Below, piece after piece: positions 1 through 11,100 of a DNA stretch of 64,000 bases. The stretch is from Diplolepis rosae. Taxonomy: Eukaryota; Arthropoda; Insecta; Hymenoptera; Diplolepididae. The number at the start of each line of letters is the position of its first letter. Position 1 is the first letter of the stretch. The translations under genes and the position numbers were made by a program. The stretch covers positions 3,630,501 to 3,694,500 of the forward strand of contig JAPYXD010000678.1 in NCBI GenBank assembly GCA_030998225.1, read 5' to 3'. Under the pieces are notes generated by a model, which was not told the DNA's origin, ran no database searches, and was given only the letters and a program-made list of their open reading frames with translations.

Positions 1-341
1 GAAAAAACGCCTCGAAAAAATGACACTTCTTTCTCATTTCGAGGTTAGAGTCGCGTGACTGCGAAGCAATGTATAGGTCGCGCGGCAAACCAGTATAGTT
101 GTCTCACCTATACCGCATGGGTCGAGACACTACTATATATACCGGTATAGGTCGAACAGCTATACTGTTTTTTCCGTGTATCTCTTCCAAATAGAAAATA
201 TCTCTCTAACTGAAAATTTGATGGCTAAATGTAATACGTTTCGTGAGAAGAAGTATTATTTTAGAGAGTAAACCAGAACTATTGGAAAAAGTTGAGAAAA
301 AGTCCCATCATAATGGTAAAGTTTATTATGTCAATCATTAC

Positions 342-584
342 TATAGAGATATTATAGATAGAGGAGACAAGCCATAGGCCGCTCTGTAAGTGGCAACGTC
401 AGTCTGCAAATTCGGTGAGAGCGAAAAAGAGAGACGATAAGAGGTTATTCTGACTTTGTCTACGCGGACTGCGTTAGCCTCGGCGTTAGCGAGAGACAGC
501 CTAACCCACAATTCACTCTCTCTCTCTCGCCCGAGCTGACAGGTTTCAGACTGGCTTGTCACCTCTATCTATAATATCTCTATG
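342..584. mobile_element. 243-bp MITE with 8-bp target duplication
   Basis: The two ends are inverted repeats of about 32 bp: the left end begins TATAGAGATATTATAGATAG and the right end is its reverse complement with two changes. ATCATTAC stands directly outside on both sides (334-341 and 585-592). An 8-bp duplication fits the hAT or P/THAP superfamilies. The interior has a CT-rich run and no plausible coding region. It is non-autonomous; the superfamily is inferred only from the duplication length. Confidence 0.8.
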
Positions 585-592
585 ATCATTAC

Positions 593-1296
593 TCGCTGTC
601 TGTCTGAAATTTGAGTCTAATAATGAAACATAATAGCAGCATTCATATCATTTAATCGAATCTTCTGATGTGAATATACGTCATCGTATAGAGCAGAGTT
701 TTGGAATCAGCGTGTCTTTGAAAATGAAAACATTGAGGCAAATTTTTACTATCTCCGATAGTAATAATTTCAAATTGAAGAAAAAATGTTTTTTTCATTC
801 AATCATTTTGTAGTGCGACTGTTGATCATCATTGCTCCTTGTCAATTCCGCAAATGGTGAATCACTGCACTGCCTTCAATGACAGGTACATGATGTATTC
901 CTAGTTTTTATCGCTGAAAAATAAGATAATTGTATTTATTGCTTCACCTTCTAATCCAAATTTCGCCACAGAATCATAATTGCAAAGCTTTTAATGTCTT
1001 TTTTACCGTTCTTAACCGTAATAATGCGAGATCATAGAACGGTCATAGAACAGTCAGAGAACGGTCAGAGTATTCTATGACCGTTCTCTCACACGGGTCC
1101 GCTAGGGCTGGCAAACATTTTAGCCGAAAAAACCTACATATATGGGTCCTGGTAGTAACAATTACTGCAGTCGATCCGTAAACGTTTCCGCCAGCGCAGT
1201 TTTCTGTTCAAATATCTTTTTAATGTCGGTTTTCGGTATATAACAAACACGGCACACATATCTAAAAAATTCGGCACAATGCGCTCAGCTGTTATA
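593..1296. other. Gene-free stretch with part of a dispersed repeat
   Basis: No coding region is supported. Positions about 836-1000 resemble about 60050-60180 in the right part of the window (shared order: a CACTGCCTT..AATGACA block, a poly-A/T block, then AGAATCATAAT), so this is a member of a dispersed repeat. At 1030-1090 a short motif close to AGAACGGTCA is repeated several times, with one copy inverted. Confidence 0.45.
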
Positions 1297-1944
1297 AAGG
1301 GTTTTCCAATAGGGACATAACAATTTCGTATCTTTATATGAACGCACCCTTAAACTTTTTTAATGAACTGTCAATGTCAAAACGTTAGTTAAAGTCAACA
1401 TTTTCATCATGGTAAAGTTCACGAACCAGCAACGTTTGGAAATTATTAAAAATTACTACCGAAATTCTAGGTCGGTGGTCGCAACTTTAAGAGCGCTTAC
1501 TCCAATTTTCGGCCGTAATAATCGTCCCACCCGACAGGCTGTGCGTGCTATAGTGGATAAATTCGAGACCAAATTTACACTATTGGACCTTCCGGTGCCA
1601 AAAAGACGTCGTATTGCTCGAAGCGAAGAAATAATCGCAGCCGTAAGTGCATCGATTAAAAATGAGCCAAATCAGTCGATTCCACGCCATTCTCAAGAAT
1701 TGGACATGGCTCAAACGACACTGTGGCGTATTATGTGTCGAAATGTGTGCCAGAGTGGTGGAAAATTGGGTCCAAAGAATCGACCGCTGTAAACGGGCTC
1801 GTGGTGGTCATATGATCGATATCGAATTTCATTCATAAAATGTAATGCTTGCACTACACCCACAATAAATTTGAACTCAATATCTCAAATATTTCTGTGT
1901 TTTATTCATAGATAAAATTGTTATGCCCCTATTGGAAAACCTTT
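1297..1944 (+). mobile_element. DUF4817-type Tc1/mariner-like element, internally deleted
   Basis: Inverted ends of about 30 bp: the left reads AAGGGTTTTCCAATAGGGAC and the right end is its near-perfect reverse complement. TA lies on each side (1295-1296, 1945-1946), the target duplication of the IS630/Tc1/mariner superfamily. A second element with the same ends is at 53274-54029. At 648 bp it keeps only the transposase N-terminus and is non-autonomous. Confidence 0.8.
1409..1792 (+). pseudogene. DUF4817 transposase N-terminal fragment
   Basis: A 127-residue frame starting MVKFTNQQRLEIIKNYY. It matches the start of the protein at 53387-53917, sharing an N-terminal helix-turn-helix of the DUF4817 kind (residues about 1-60), a KRRRIARSEE-like linker and a second helix-turn-helix ending SQELDMAQTTLWRI. 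The frame then runs into unrelated residues: no catalytic Asp motif such as FSDEAHF is present, so the DDE domain has been deleted. It would bind the element ends at most. The start is the only Met that keeps the conserved helix. Confidence 0.75.
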
Positions 1945-2488
1945 TATCCAGTGGCGCCCCTGCCGATATTCTATGCAACGAGAACTGCACCGGGAGAAAC
2001 GCTTTCGGTATAGAGGAGTAACTGTTACTGCCAACGCAGTAATGATTCCTCCAGATCACGTTCTGATTTTGCGGAGTAACGGTTACGGTCTAAGGAGGAA
2101 CTGTTTGGGCTAAGACAGTAGCAAACGCAGAATAGCTACAACACAAAATTTCTGCCCAACAATTGCGGTCAGCGTAGTAACCATTAAGGTTTCGGTGGTA
2201 ACTATTCACGTTTACTTTTCTCCGTGTAGTATCACCCAATAATCGGTATGCTTTATGGGAATGAAGGAGGCCATGCCTTAAGAAAAAAATATTGGATCAA
2301 GTATTGTGTCAAGTATTGGATAAAGTATTGGATTAAGTAATGGAATAAGTACACTGAGAGGGAAAATTCGAGTTAAGACTCTAATATTTACCGTTTTTGA
2401 CGGCAACGGAGGGATGTTCGCTAGGAAGGTTAAGTTTACTGTTTTCGCAACCTTCACCAAGCAAAATAGTGTACCCCATCCGCTTTGG
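1945..2488. other. Intergenic, no supported gene
   Basis: Positions 1960-2230 contain a loose series of GTAAC-rich phrases that looks like a decayed repeat. Positions 2280-2350 hold short direct repeats of TATTGGAT-AAGT. I see no coding or RNA gene. Confidence 0.35.
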
Positions 2489-2563
2489 TTTTTTTTTTTT
2501 TTTTTTGGTGAGGAGGAAAAATGGCGAGATCTTTTATAAACGTAGTACAAGACTCTTCTAGGA
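2489..2563 (-). mobile_element. 5'-truncated R1-type LINE 3' tail
   Basis: A poly-T run (2489-2506) followed by GGTGAGGAGGAAAAATGGCG and about 50 further bases is the reverse complement of the 3' end and poly-A of the LINE at 39420-43807. A third copy is at 46063-46131. Only the last ~60 bp plus the poly-A tail are present, the usual product of abortive target-primed reverse transcription. The fragment ends exactly where the segmental duplication begins. Confidence 0.7.
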
Positions 2564-3503
2564 CAGTTGAATCGTCTGCTTCTGAATAATTGTACACTTT
2601 TCATTGAGTTAAAAACCTCTAAAGATACCGCATCCAATGATTATTTCAACTAAAACTTTACACTAGGTTTACGCTGTAGCGTAAACCTAGCGTTCAGTCG
2701 GTTCGCTAGGGATTGGTGTACGAATTATTACGTCAGTACCACGACTCGCAAATTGCGCGATGGACATTATTAGATACAAAAAATGGGTTGTAAGTTTTAA
2801 TTAATAAAAGCAATACGCTGTATTATTCATTTGACATAATCTTTATTCTATTCCTTTACCAAAAATTTATTTCCGTAATACCTATTTATTCATTTCCCTA
2901 ATAGAATTTATTTAAAAACTTTTATCATGCTGTAAATTTACTTCTAAAACGTGAATTGATAATTATATTTTAACTGTGAATGATAAATGAATATTACATT
3001 TCATTGCCATCTGAAAATCAAAATAGTTTTCATTGTAACTTCAATATGAAATAATAAAATGCTCACTGTACCAACAAAAAGATTATGAAAAATTGTAAAC
3101 AAATTTCAATTTTTCTTATATTATATAAAAATGTACTATTTGCATGGATATTATTTCAAATTAATTAGATATTGCATAAGGAAAGATATATTCTTTATAT
3201 TATTTATGATTAAACTTGTGTGGTCAGATGAAAGTAGATTTTCATTTTTATTTCTACTATGCATTGAAATTTTTGAACTAATCGTTATATCGAAATAAAC
3301 TAAAATAAAAAAACCATTTGATCCTGAAAATATGAATGATTAAAAAAAATAATTTTCGTTACATGTCAGTTTCAAACCAAAATAAATTTCAAATTGCTGT
3401 TACTACTGAACATACAAAAAAGATCAAGAAGTTGAAAGCCCTGTTGAAGTGTCTGACATCACTAGTTATATTCGAAGGATTTATCAATAAAATCATAATA
3501 TAA

Positions 3504-3692
3504 ATGAATTTTTCGGAGAAGACGTTAATGCAAAAAAAGAATGTAATTCGTGACGTTGGATCCTACCCCACGGCTTTAAAGGCATGCGATAAAAGCTTTA
3601 CTTTCGAAGGCTCTTTAATCGGATCAACGGAGTTAATTGATCTGAATAGAATCGAAAGACTAGTTTTTTATTTTAGGTTCGTGTTAGAATGA
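3504..3692 (+). other. Duplicated 62-codon open frame of doubtful reality
   Basis: The same 62-codon frame stands at 59123-59311 in copy B. The copies differ at a handful of bases and three of the changes alter the protein (V to I, G to R, A to P). That shows no purifying constraint, and I recognise no domain. It is probably chance open sequence carried by the duplication. Confidence 0.15.
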
Positions 3693-3698
3693 ATTTTA

Positions 3699-4824
3699 AG
3701 GTAAAAGCGCCAATAGCCGGACAGTACCCAATAGCCGGACAGAGCCATGGATTTTTCTCAAAATTAGAGATTTATGAATCACTTATCGCTATTTTGTTGT
3801 ACCGTATACAAACCTCGAAACGTACACTTTAAAAAAGTGAAAAATTTGTCGAATTAGAAATTAAAACTTCGCCAAGAAAAAAAAATTTCTCTACTGAAGC
3901 ACAAGGCTGCTCGAAATGTAGCGAAATCTGCTCTATAAACTAACTGACACGTTGTCTTTTTTAAGCAAATAACATTTACATTTACCTTCAATTGTCATTT
4001 TAATACGTGTTACACGAAAGTTAAACGCTTTATGTAAACCATAGTATTTTTCAAAATTAAAAAACATTTCCCTTACTTAAATATTTTAAATCCGGTTATT
4101 AGGTTAATGAATATTCGTCTTGCCTAATAACCGAACGTGTGTCCGTTGCTACATTGCACCGAAAAAATTTTTTTTCGAGAGTTAACTATTACCTATAGTT
4201 AAGTCCAACCTAGTTAAAATAACACGGATTCCTGTTTAAGAGAATCACGTACATACAGTTAAACATACCAATATAAACCTTGTTATAGAGAAATAAATAA
4301 TTCTAGTTCTATTAAGAATTAAATTGAAGTAATATTGCTATGCTGTTATTACAAAACTCCGCTCTAAAAAGAATATCTTCTGTATTTATTACTTTTTTTT
4401 TTACATTTTGAAGGGTCACGAAATTTGAACCATAGTTCAAGTAAGCTATAATACGCGTTCTGTCAAAATTACAAGTAATTCTCATTTTTAATAGTCTTAT
4501 CCACCATACTCTCTTAAAAAATATCAAATCCATATCAATCAAATTATAATATACTCTTGTCCGAGTATTGGTGCAGCACTGTCCGGCTATTGGATCAATT
4601 CACTTTTCCCGTCCGGCAATTGGCTCCAGAGCATTATTTAATGAAGAAAATTATTAAAATGGATTATTCAGATTTAACACGACTCTGGACTTTTTGTTAT
4701 AGTAGGGAGGATACATAGATCAAAATAATCGCGGCAATTCTTGATTCCGCATCACATTTAGAACGATTAATACAAAAAATTGAATGACATTTCCTTAGAC
4801 GTCCGGCTATTGGTGCTTTTACCT
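3699..4824. mobile_element. TA-flanked DNA transposon with CCAATAGCCGGAC repeats
   Basis: Present in copy A and absent from copy B, which gives exact ends. A reads GAATTTTA, then the element from AGGTAAAAGCGCCAATAGCC to GGTGCTTTTACCT, then TACTTTTAAT; B reads GAATCTTACTTTTAAT. The target duplication is TA (3697-3698, 4825-4826). The motif CCAATAGCCGGAC occurs twice at the left end, and inverted or degenerate forms recur near 4580-4620 and at the right end. There is no transposase. Tc1/mariner/pogo-type non-autonomous element by TSD; family not identified. Confidence 0.85.
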
Positions 4825-5109
4825 TACTTTTAATACCTTTTAGATTGTAAATAATTCTGGTTAAAAAATTAGACAAACATCAAGCACATATTGACAAATC
4901 GATTAATGTTTAACTTAATTTTATGTTCTGTCGCAATATCAACCTCATACGCTCTCTTATAAAGCTTATCTTATAGGGTCATAAATGTTGATATTATGAT
5001 TATCATGTGATATATCAAAGCCTCCATGCTACGCCTGCTTTTTGTCGAGTTCTTCCACAATGTTAGCTTTCACGCCCAATAAACGTAAAAGTTCACTCAG
5101 TACGTTGAG

Positions 5110-5170
5110 ATGTCTCCTACCACTATTGGTTTATTTATTTTACTGATCGTTTCGGTGCAAAATGTTAGTG
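5110..5170 (+). CDS. SPH-A exon 1 (signal peptide)
   Basis: An ATG followed by a short polar start and a hydrophobic core (IGLFILLIV), ending in phase 1 just before the strong donor GTGAGT. The copy at 59601-59661 differs only by V to L in the core region. The reading frame joins exon 2 at 11815 without a break. Confidence 0.8.
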
Positions 5171-8100
5171 GTGAGTATATCTTCTGAGCTTTATGAGGTT
5201 ATTATAAAATTAGTTTTCAGATTTCCCTAGCGGACCGGGTCAAGTGAACGGTCAGCGACTGTGCTGACTATTCATTAACCATTCGCCAACCATTCGCCGA
5301 CCTCGTAATAATATAAAAAAGAGGAGTATAAAAAACATTTGAATTGTTACTATCATGATTCTGCCGCAGTCGAACGAGTCTTTTTTCCACAGAAATATTT
5401 TCAAATTCTTTAAATATTTTGCGGTACATTTTGAGTTTGAAGGTATCAAAATTAATACAATAGTTTTATTTTTTAGCGTTGAAAAACTAAAAAAAGATCC
5501 ATCGACTTTTGAATAGGACTGAAATTGTAAAAAAATTCATTGACGATTCGAATAATTTCGTACACCTCACAATGAAACCCGATTCAAAACATAGGTACTT
5601 TTTTGATACTCTAAAATTCTCTACCCCAGATAATTTACGAGGATCTAGCGAGGGTTTATTTCAATATAATTCAAGTCCTATATAAGTTCTCGAAATGTGC
5701 GGAAATTTCCATTTCTGCACGTTTTGAGGACTTAAAACGCACTTAATTAAATCCTTATTTGATTCTTGTAATTCCTTCATTCACTGCCATACATATTCTA
5801 TTGTACATGCGTCGTTTGGCGCGTTTTTTTTTAAATAGCAAAAATTTCAATTCAAATATTCTTAATAAATAATTATTATTAAGTATGCAAAAATTTAACA
5901 TCAATCTACCTTCTTACTTATAACAAATGCTGAATATAATTATATTGCGATTTTATTGTATTGTTACATCACAAGTACGCAAATATACTTACTTTGATCG
6001 AAGATTGCTCGTTTTAAGTTAGGATCGAATGATCCTCGCTTAGGGATGAGGATAAGTCAATAAAAGACACAATGATTATGAAAATAATACAAATTGAATT
6101 TATTTTACTGGTTAAAATTTCCGGATATACATTCGTTAAGACAATTCTTATATAATGTAGGCACAGGCTGGTTGGTACGTGGGTGAGAAAGAGACAAAGA
6201 ATAAAGATAGAGAGAGAGAGGTTCGGTACCTTTATGTTGAGGGTTAATCCACACGGCGGTGAGTAGTAAATACTGGATCCCCACAGGTGTAGTCCAAGTG
6301 TGTGAGAGAGACGGAGTTAGAGGCCGCACAGGTATATTCCGTAAAGGGCGGTGATCCAAATTTATGACACTGTTCGAAGATCTTTACAAAGATCTGTTCA
6401 AGTCTACGATGACTTTTACGACTCCCGAACTTTGATTTTAAATTGTCCCGGTCGAATTTTATTAATCTCAAACTCAGAGATTTCCGAAGTTAAATTGAAA
6501 TGCCGCACTGGACTATTGTCGCGAGACCCGTTATAAATCCGAAGGAAAATTTAAGTGTCGAACTAGACGAAGAATTTACTGACTGCTTGCTCTTGGTGTG
6601 GGCCTCTTTTATATTTTTTCATACAAATTGACGGTCAGCGAAAATCGTGACGTAGTCATATCTTCTTAGAGGAGAAGGAGCCCTATACTGCTCCCTACTT
6701 CCCCTACTCCCTATTCCCCTTTATCGATTTTCTCATAGATTTCTTAACTCAATCCAGCCTGTGTGTATTATATACATTCAAATACGTCGCGGGACGTGAC
6801 AGTATAGAATAAATTTATACTAGATTATAAATTTTATATGTTAAATTGATTGTCAATAATAACTTTATTATTTATTCGTTAAATAAGAAGGTAGATTGAT
6901 GTTAATTTATTACATACTTAATCGTGATTATTTATTAAGAACATTTGAAATGAAATTTTGACTTTTTTAAAAAGTACGCTCAATTATTATTAAAACAATA
7001 AATATTCTAATAATATTATCATAAAAATTAAATAAAATTTTTGAGGTAAATTTTATTCGCAAAACGCAATACTTGGTGCTGCTCAAACATAAAGTATTTT
7101 GAACTCATTTTACAAGGTGCGTTCCAAAATAAACGAGACTGAGCTAAAATAAAAACGACAGGAGCTTTGTTCTGATAAATTCGAGTTTATTTATTCAAAA
7201 TAGTCCCCTCCGGCCTCGATACACTGTTTTGCACGATCCAAAAGCTTTTCGAAAGAGTGTTTCAGGTCATTGACCGGAATGTCCTTCAGGATGTCGGTAC
7301 AAGCCTTTTGGATGGCCTCTACGGACGCAAAACGTTTTCCTTTCATGGCCAAATGCAATTTTCCGAATAGGTAGAAGTCACAGGGAGCCATATCAGGCGA
7401 CAGTGTTGCCAATTGCATGGAAATTTCCCGGATTCCGGGAAATTTTGACTGACTTGGGAAATTTTACGGGATGTCAAGAAATTCCGGGAATTTCCGAGAT
7501 ATTGTCTTATAATTTCCTTATTATGTATTAAATTTGCATAGAAAATTTAATAAGAGATCTTTCGTTAAACACAACCAATCATAATGAGTTTTGATTAAAA
7601 AAAAGAAGCATTTTATTGGTTGCAGGCCCTTAGGGCGCTTTCATATGTCGTAGTGCTCTCATGACACCAAGTGGAAAAGGCCTATTGCTATTCATTTCAC
7701 TCTAACTCCTTCTGACGTCATATGCTAAAGTGAGATGGCAGATTTTTCAAGTTTTCAAATGAATGAGTCACATCTCTTGATAGTCGCTTATGTGTAAAAT
7801 TAGCCTAAAGTTTCTCACAGTATCTATGTTGATTGGATAAAAGTATTATGTCCCAAAAAAGAATCGTTGAATGGAATTTGAAATAGATTTTTAAAATATA
7901 GAATTCGGAAATGTATATATTTTTGATTAGAAAAGAGAATCCCAAATTACCTTGTATGCCAGTAAGTATAAATTATATAATTATTTTGATTCTCTTTGAT
8001 TATAGGAGTGAAAAGATAGAAAAGTAAAGATATGTTTCTGTACAGTATTTTCTAAACGTGATCAGTACGCATATATTGTTTATACGTTTATTAGTAAAAT

Positions 8101-11100
8101 ATTGTCTCTAGTAGGGCATGTGGTACTTTACCATAAGAGTAATTTAGTTCCTACGGGTCTTTATCCACAATTTGTTAAAATAATATTTGTTCATCAACGT
8201 AAAGACCATAAAGACTGAGGTCGATGGACAATTATTTGATTTAGAATTTTTATTATTTTTCGAAATTAACAAATATATATATTTTTTAAAACTATGAAAA
8301 CCTAGGATAAGACATATTTTTAACAGAGTTTAAAATATTTAAACAATTTTAAGAAGTTTTAGATGATTTTAATTTACGGGAAAGTTCCGGGAAGTTTTGA
8401 AATTTGTCCGGGAAAAGTTGGGAATTTTCTATCGAGCTGCCGGGAAGTTAAGAGCGCTCACTCCGGCAACACTGTCAGGCGAATACGGTGAGTGGTTGAC
8501 GGATAAAATGTGATTTTTGGTCAAAAAATCAGTGATAGGCGTTGAATGATGGGCCGGCGCATTATCGTGCAAAAGGCGCCAACTGCCATTTTCACGGTAT
8601 TGCGGCCTCACACGGCGAATTTTCGCCGTGTCTTTTGACATGTTTAATTCCATTGCCATGTGTCGCAAAGAAGATTTTGGCTCATTTTTTATAAATTCAC
8701 GCACAATTTCAATATTACTTGGTGTAATCACGAAACTTTCCTGACCGGGATGTTCGTCGTCCTTGATGTCTTCACGACCTTCTTTGAATCGTTTAAACCA
8801 CTCGTGGACTCTGGCACGGAATAAACAATTGTCACCATAGACTTGTTTCATTAATTCAAACCTTTCAGTAAAAGTTTTACCAAGTTTCAAACGAAACTTA
8901 ATATTCGATCTTTGTCCTAAGTTCATTTTTCGACCGATGCTATAAACACACTGTCCCTTATAAAGCAATAACTCGGCTTCTAATTGTCCGTTGGTCATGA
9001 AATTTTGACAGAACGTCAGTGAAGGATGTACCTTTGCAACTCCCACTCCCATAAGAAGATAGCGCCACTATAAATAGCTATTTTGAAAAAGTCTCGTTTA
9101 TTTTGGAACGCACCTTGTATAATAATCTCTCATATGATATTTGATATTGAAGTTGGATGGACTATTATTTACTATTTTTCAATATTCAATAGTATGATTA
9201 ATATTCGCACATGTTTAAGGACATTTGTATTAAATTAAAGTCGCAGCTTTTAATAATACGAAAAATATTTTAATAAATATTAAATAACTTTTTTGGTATC
9301 AAATTTCTTATGGACTAAATCTTATGAAACATAGTTCTTAATACTGTCTAAACGTAAAATAAGTATTATGAAGATATCAAACAAATAAAGCAAGTTGACT
9401 GAGAACATCGTAATGTTGTCTTAAACTTAAAGTGGTGTTAAACAATTCTCCCAATTTATCCTTCTTGAATCTAGATACGTGTTCATTTCAAAGTGTTGCG
9501 AAATATCTTCATGAGGAATCTATGAAATATTTGTTGATTTGTTACAGAGGATTAAAATTGGATTTTAAAAACATAAGAGAATCCAACGAGGATGTTAAGG
9601 ACTAAGCAGATCTAAAAGAGGATTCAATTCAGCACTACCGAGGATCAAAAAAGTTTTTATATTTCGACTCGGGTTAAGCTTCTAAAATAGTTGTCGAAAT
9701 TCTCATTGACTAGTCATATCCAAAAGTCGATGACAATTAAAGAAAGTGTCGACAGCTAATATTTTCCGTACAGGACCGTGAACTTTAATCTATCAGGATC
9801 AAATTAATAACTTCCTACTGAAATAAACTGCAATTGGTTTTTTTGTATATTTATAATTGGTTTCGACTATTAAATTTAATAACGTGCAAAATCAGTATGC
9901 TGAAAATTCAATACGTTTTTCAAATTAAAAATATCTTATATATGCCCAAGGCGCATATTACTTACATTCGTTCGTGCGTGAATAGTTATTGCTGGTGGAA
10001 CGAGTCTTGCAACTCACGGTTTACTTAACTCTCGATTGAAACCTAAATTAGAATAAACGGAGAGCTCTGGTATTTTTGTGATTGAATAAAAAGTTGGTTT
10101 TTTATAATTATTCTACGAGTAATAATATTGTATATATGTATACAAATCTTTAATGCACGTTTTCATACAATACTTCACCCTACACTTCTGAATTTTACTC
10201 AACTTCAATTCACTTTTGAACATTTAATACATAACAAATAATTACAGTGATACCAAATAACTTCTAACTTGTCCATATGTGCCAACTTTGATCGAAAATT
10301 GAGTAAAATTACTTCACTCATTATTCTCCGTGCAATAATCTTCCTTCCTTTCTCAAAGCAGTCGATGAAGATAATTCCATGTGCATCCCAAAAAACACTA
10401 GCCAAAACTTTCCCAGCGGATTGTTGCATTTTCAGACGCTTTGATGCACTTTCACAAGGTTCAACCACACGTTCAGTTGAGACAGATTCGGGTCATGCGA
10501 AACAATATCATGGATTTTATTGATTATTTCTGGTGTAGTGATCTCACTTGGACGACCTTCACTTGGTATGGTTACTGTGTTCGTACGACCACAACGAAAT
10601 TCGGTGAACCACTTCTAAATCATTCCATTCGACAGAGCAGAGTCGGAATAATATTTTATGTGCCAAGCAGTAGCGCAATGTAGTATATTGCGCTACAGAG
10701 GAATGAAATGTAAAAATTGAACTGCGCATGCGCCTACAGCCATGCAACGGAGTATAATCTTCTTCTTATTCTTCTTCTTTTCGTACAGCGTTGGCATCGT
10801 ATTGACGAAGCCATGTACATATGAACTGTACATGCGTCTATTAAAATCCATTACTACTACACAAGATCGATAAAATCAAAATGGCCTGGACTAGTCGAGA
10901 CATATAAAGTGTAATGACTAGCGCCGCAAACAACTACAATAGTAGATTAGATTTGAGTGTCTCCTGCGAGCATTGTCGCTCGTCACGCAATAACCCTCAT
11001 TAAGCGCCTATGCACGTAATATACTATTGTGTCCAAACGGGCGGAAAAAGTCGCATTGCATGCTTGCGCGTAGAGCGACATGCAGCCAATTGCGCCTCGG

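Larger units (their letters stand above)
7113..9117 (-). mobile_element. Mariner, internally deleted and split by a hAT element
   Basis: Inverted ends of 28 bp: the left reads CAAGGTGCGTTCCAAAATAA and continues AACGAGACT, the right is its complement. TA lies on both sides (7111-7112, 9118-9119). Copy B has the empty site at about 61941. Without the nested hAT (7401-8474 plus one 8-bp TSD) about 920 bp remain, so some 350 bp of a typical 1.3-kb mariner is missing. Confidence 0.9.

Noticed and set aside
341..562. A 73-codon frame within the first MITE
   Set aside because: It is contained inside a non-coding MITE with clear ends and depends on a CT-rich simple repeat.
6160..6360. Short frames and a GAGAGAGAG tract in the solo LTR
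   Set aside because: The frames lie in non-coding LTR sequence; the GA tract is a simple repeat, although promoter function in the LTR is possible.
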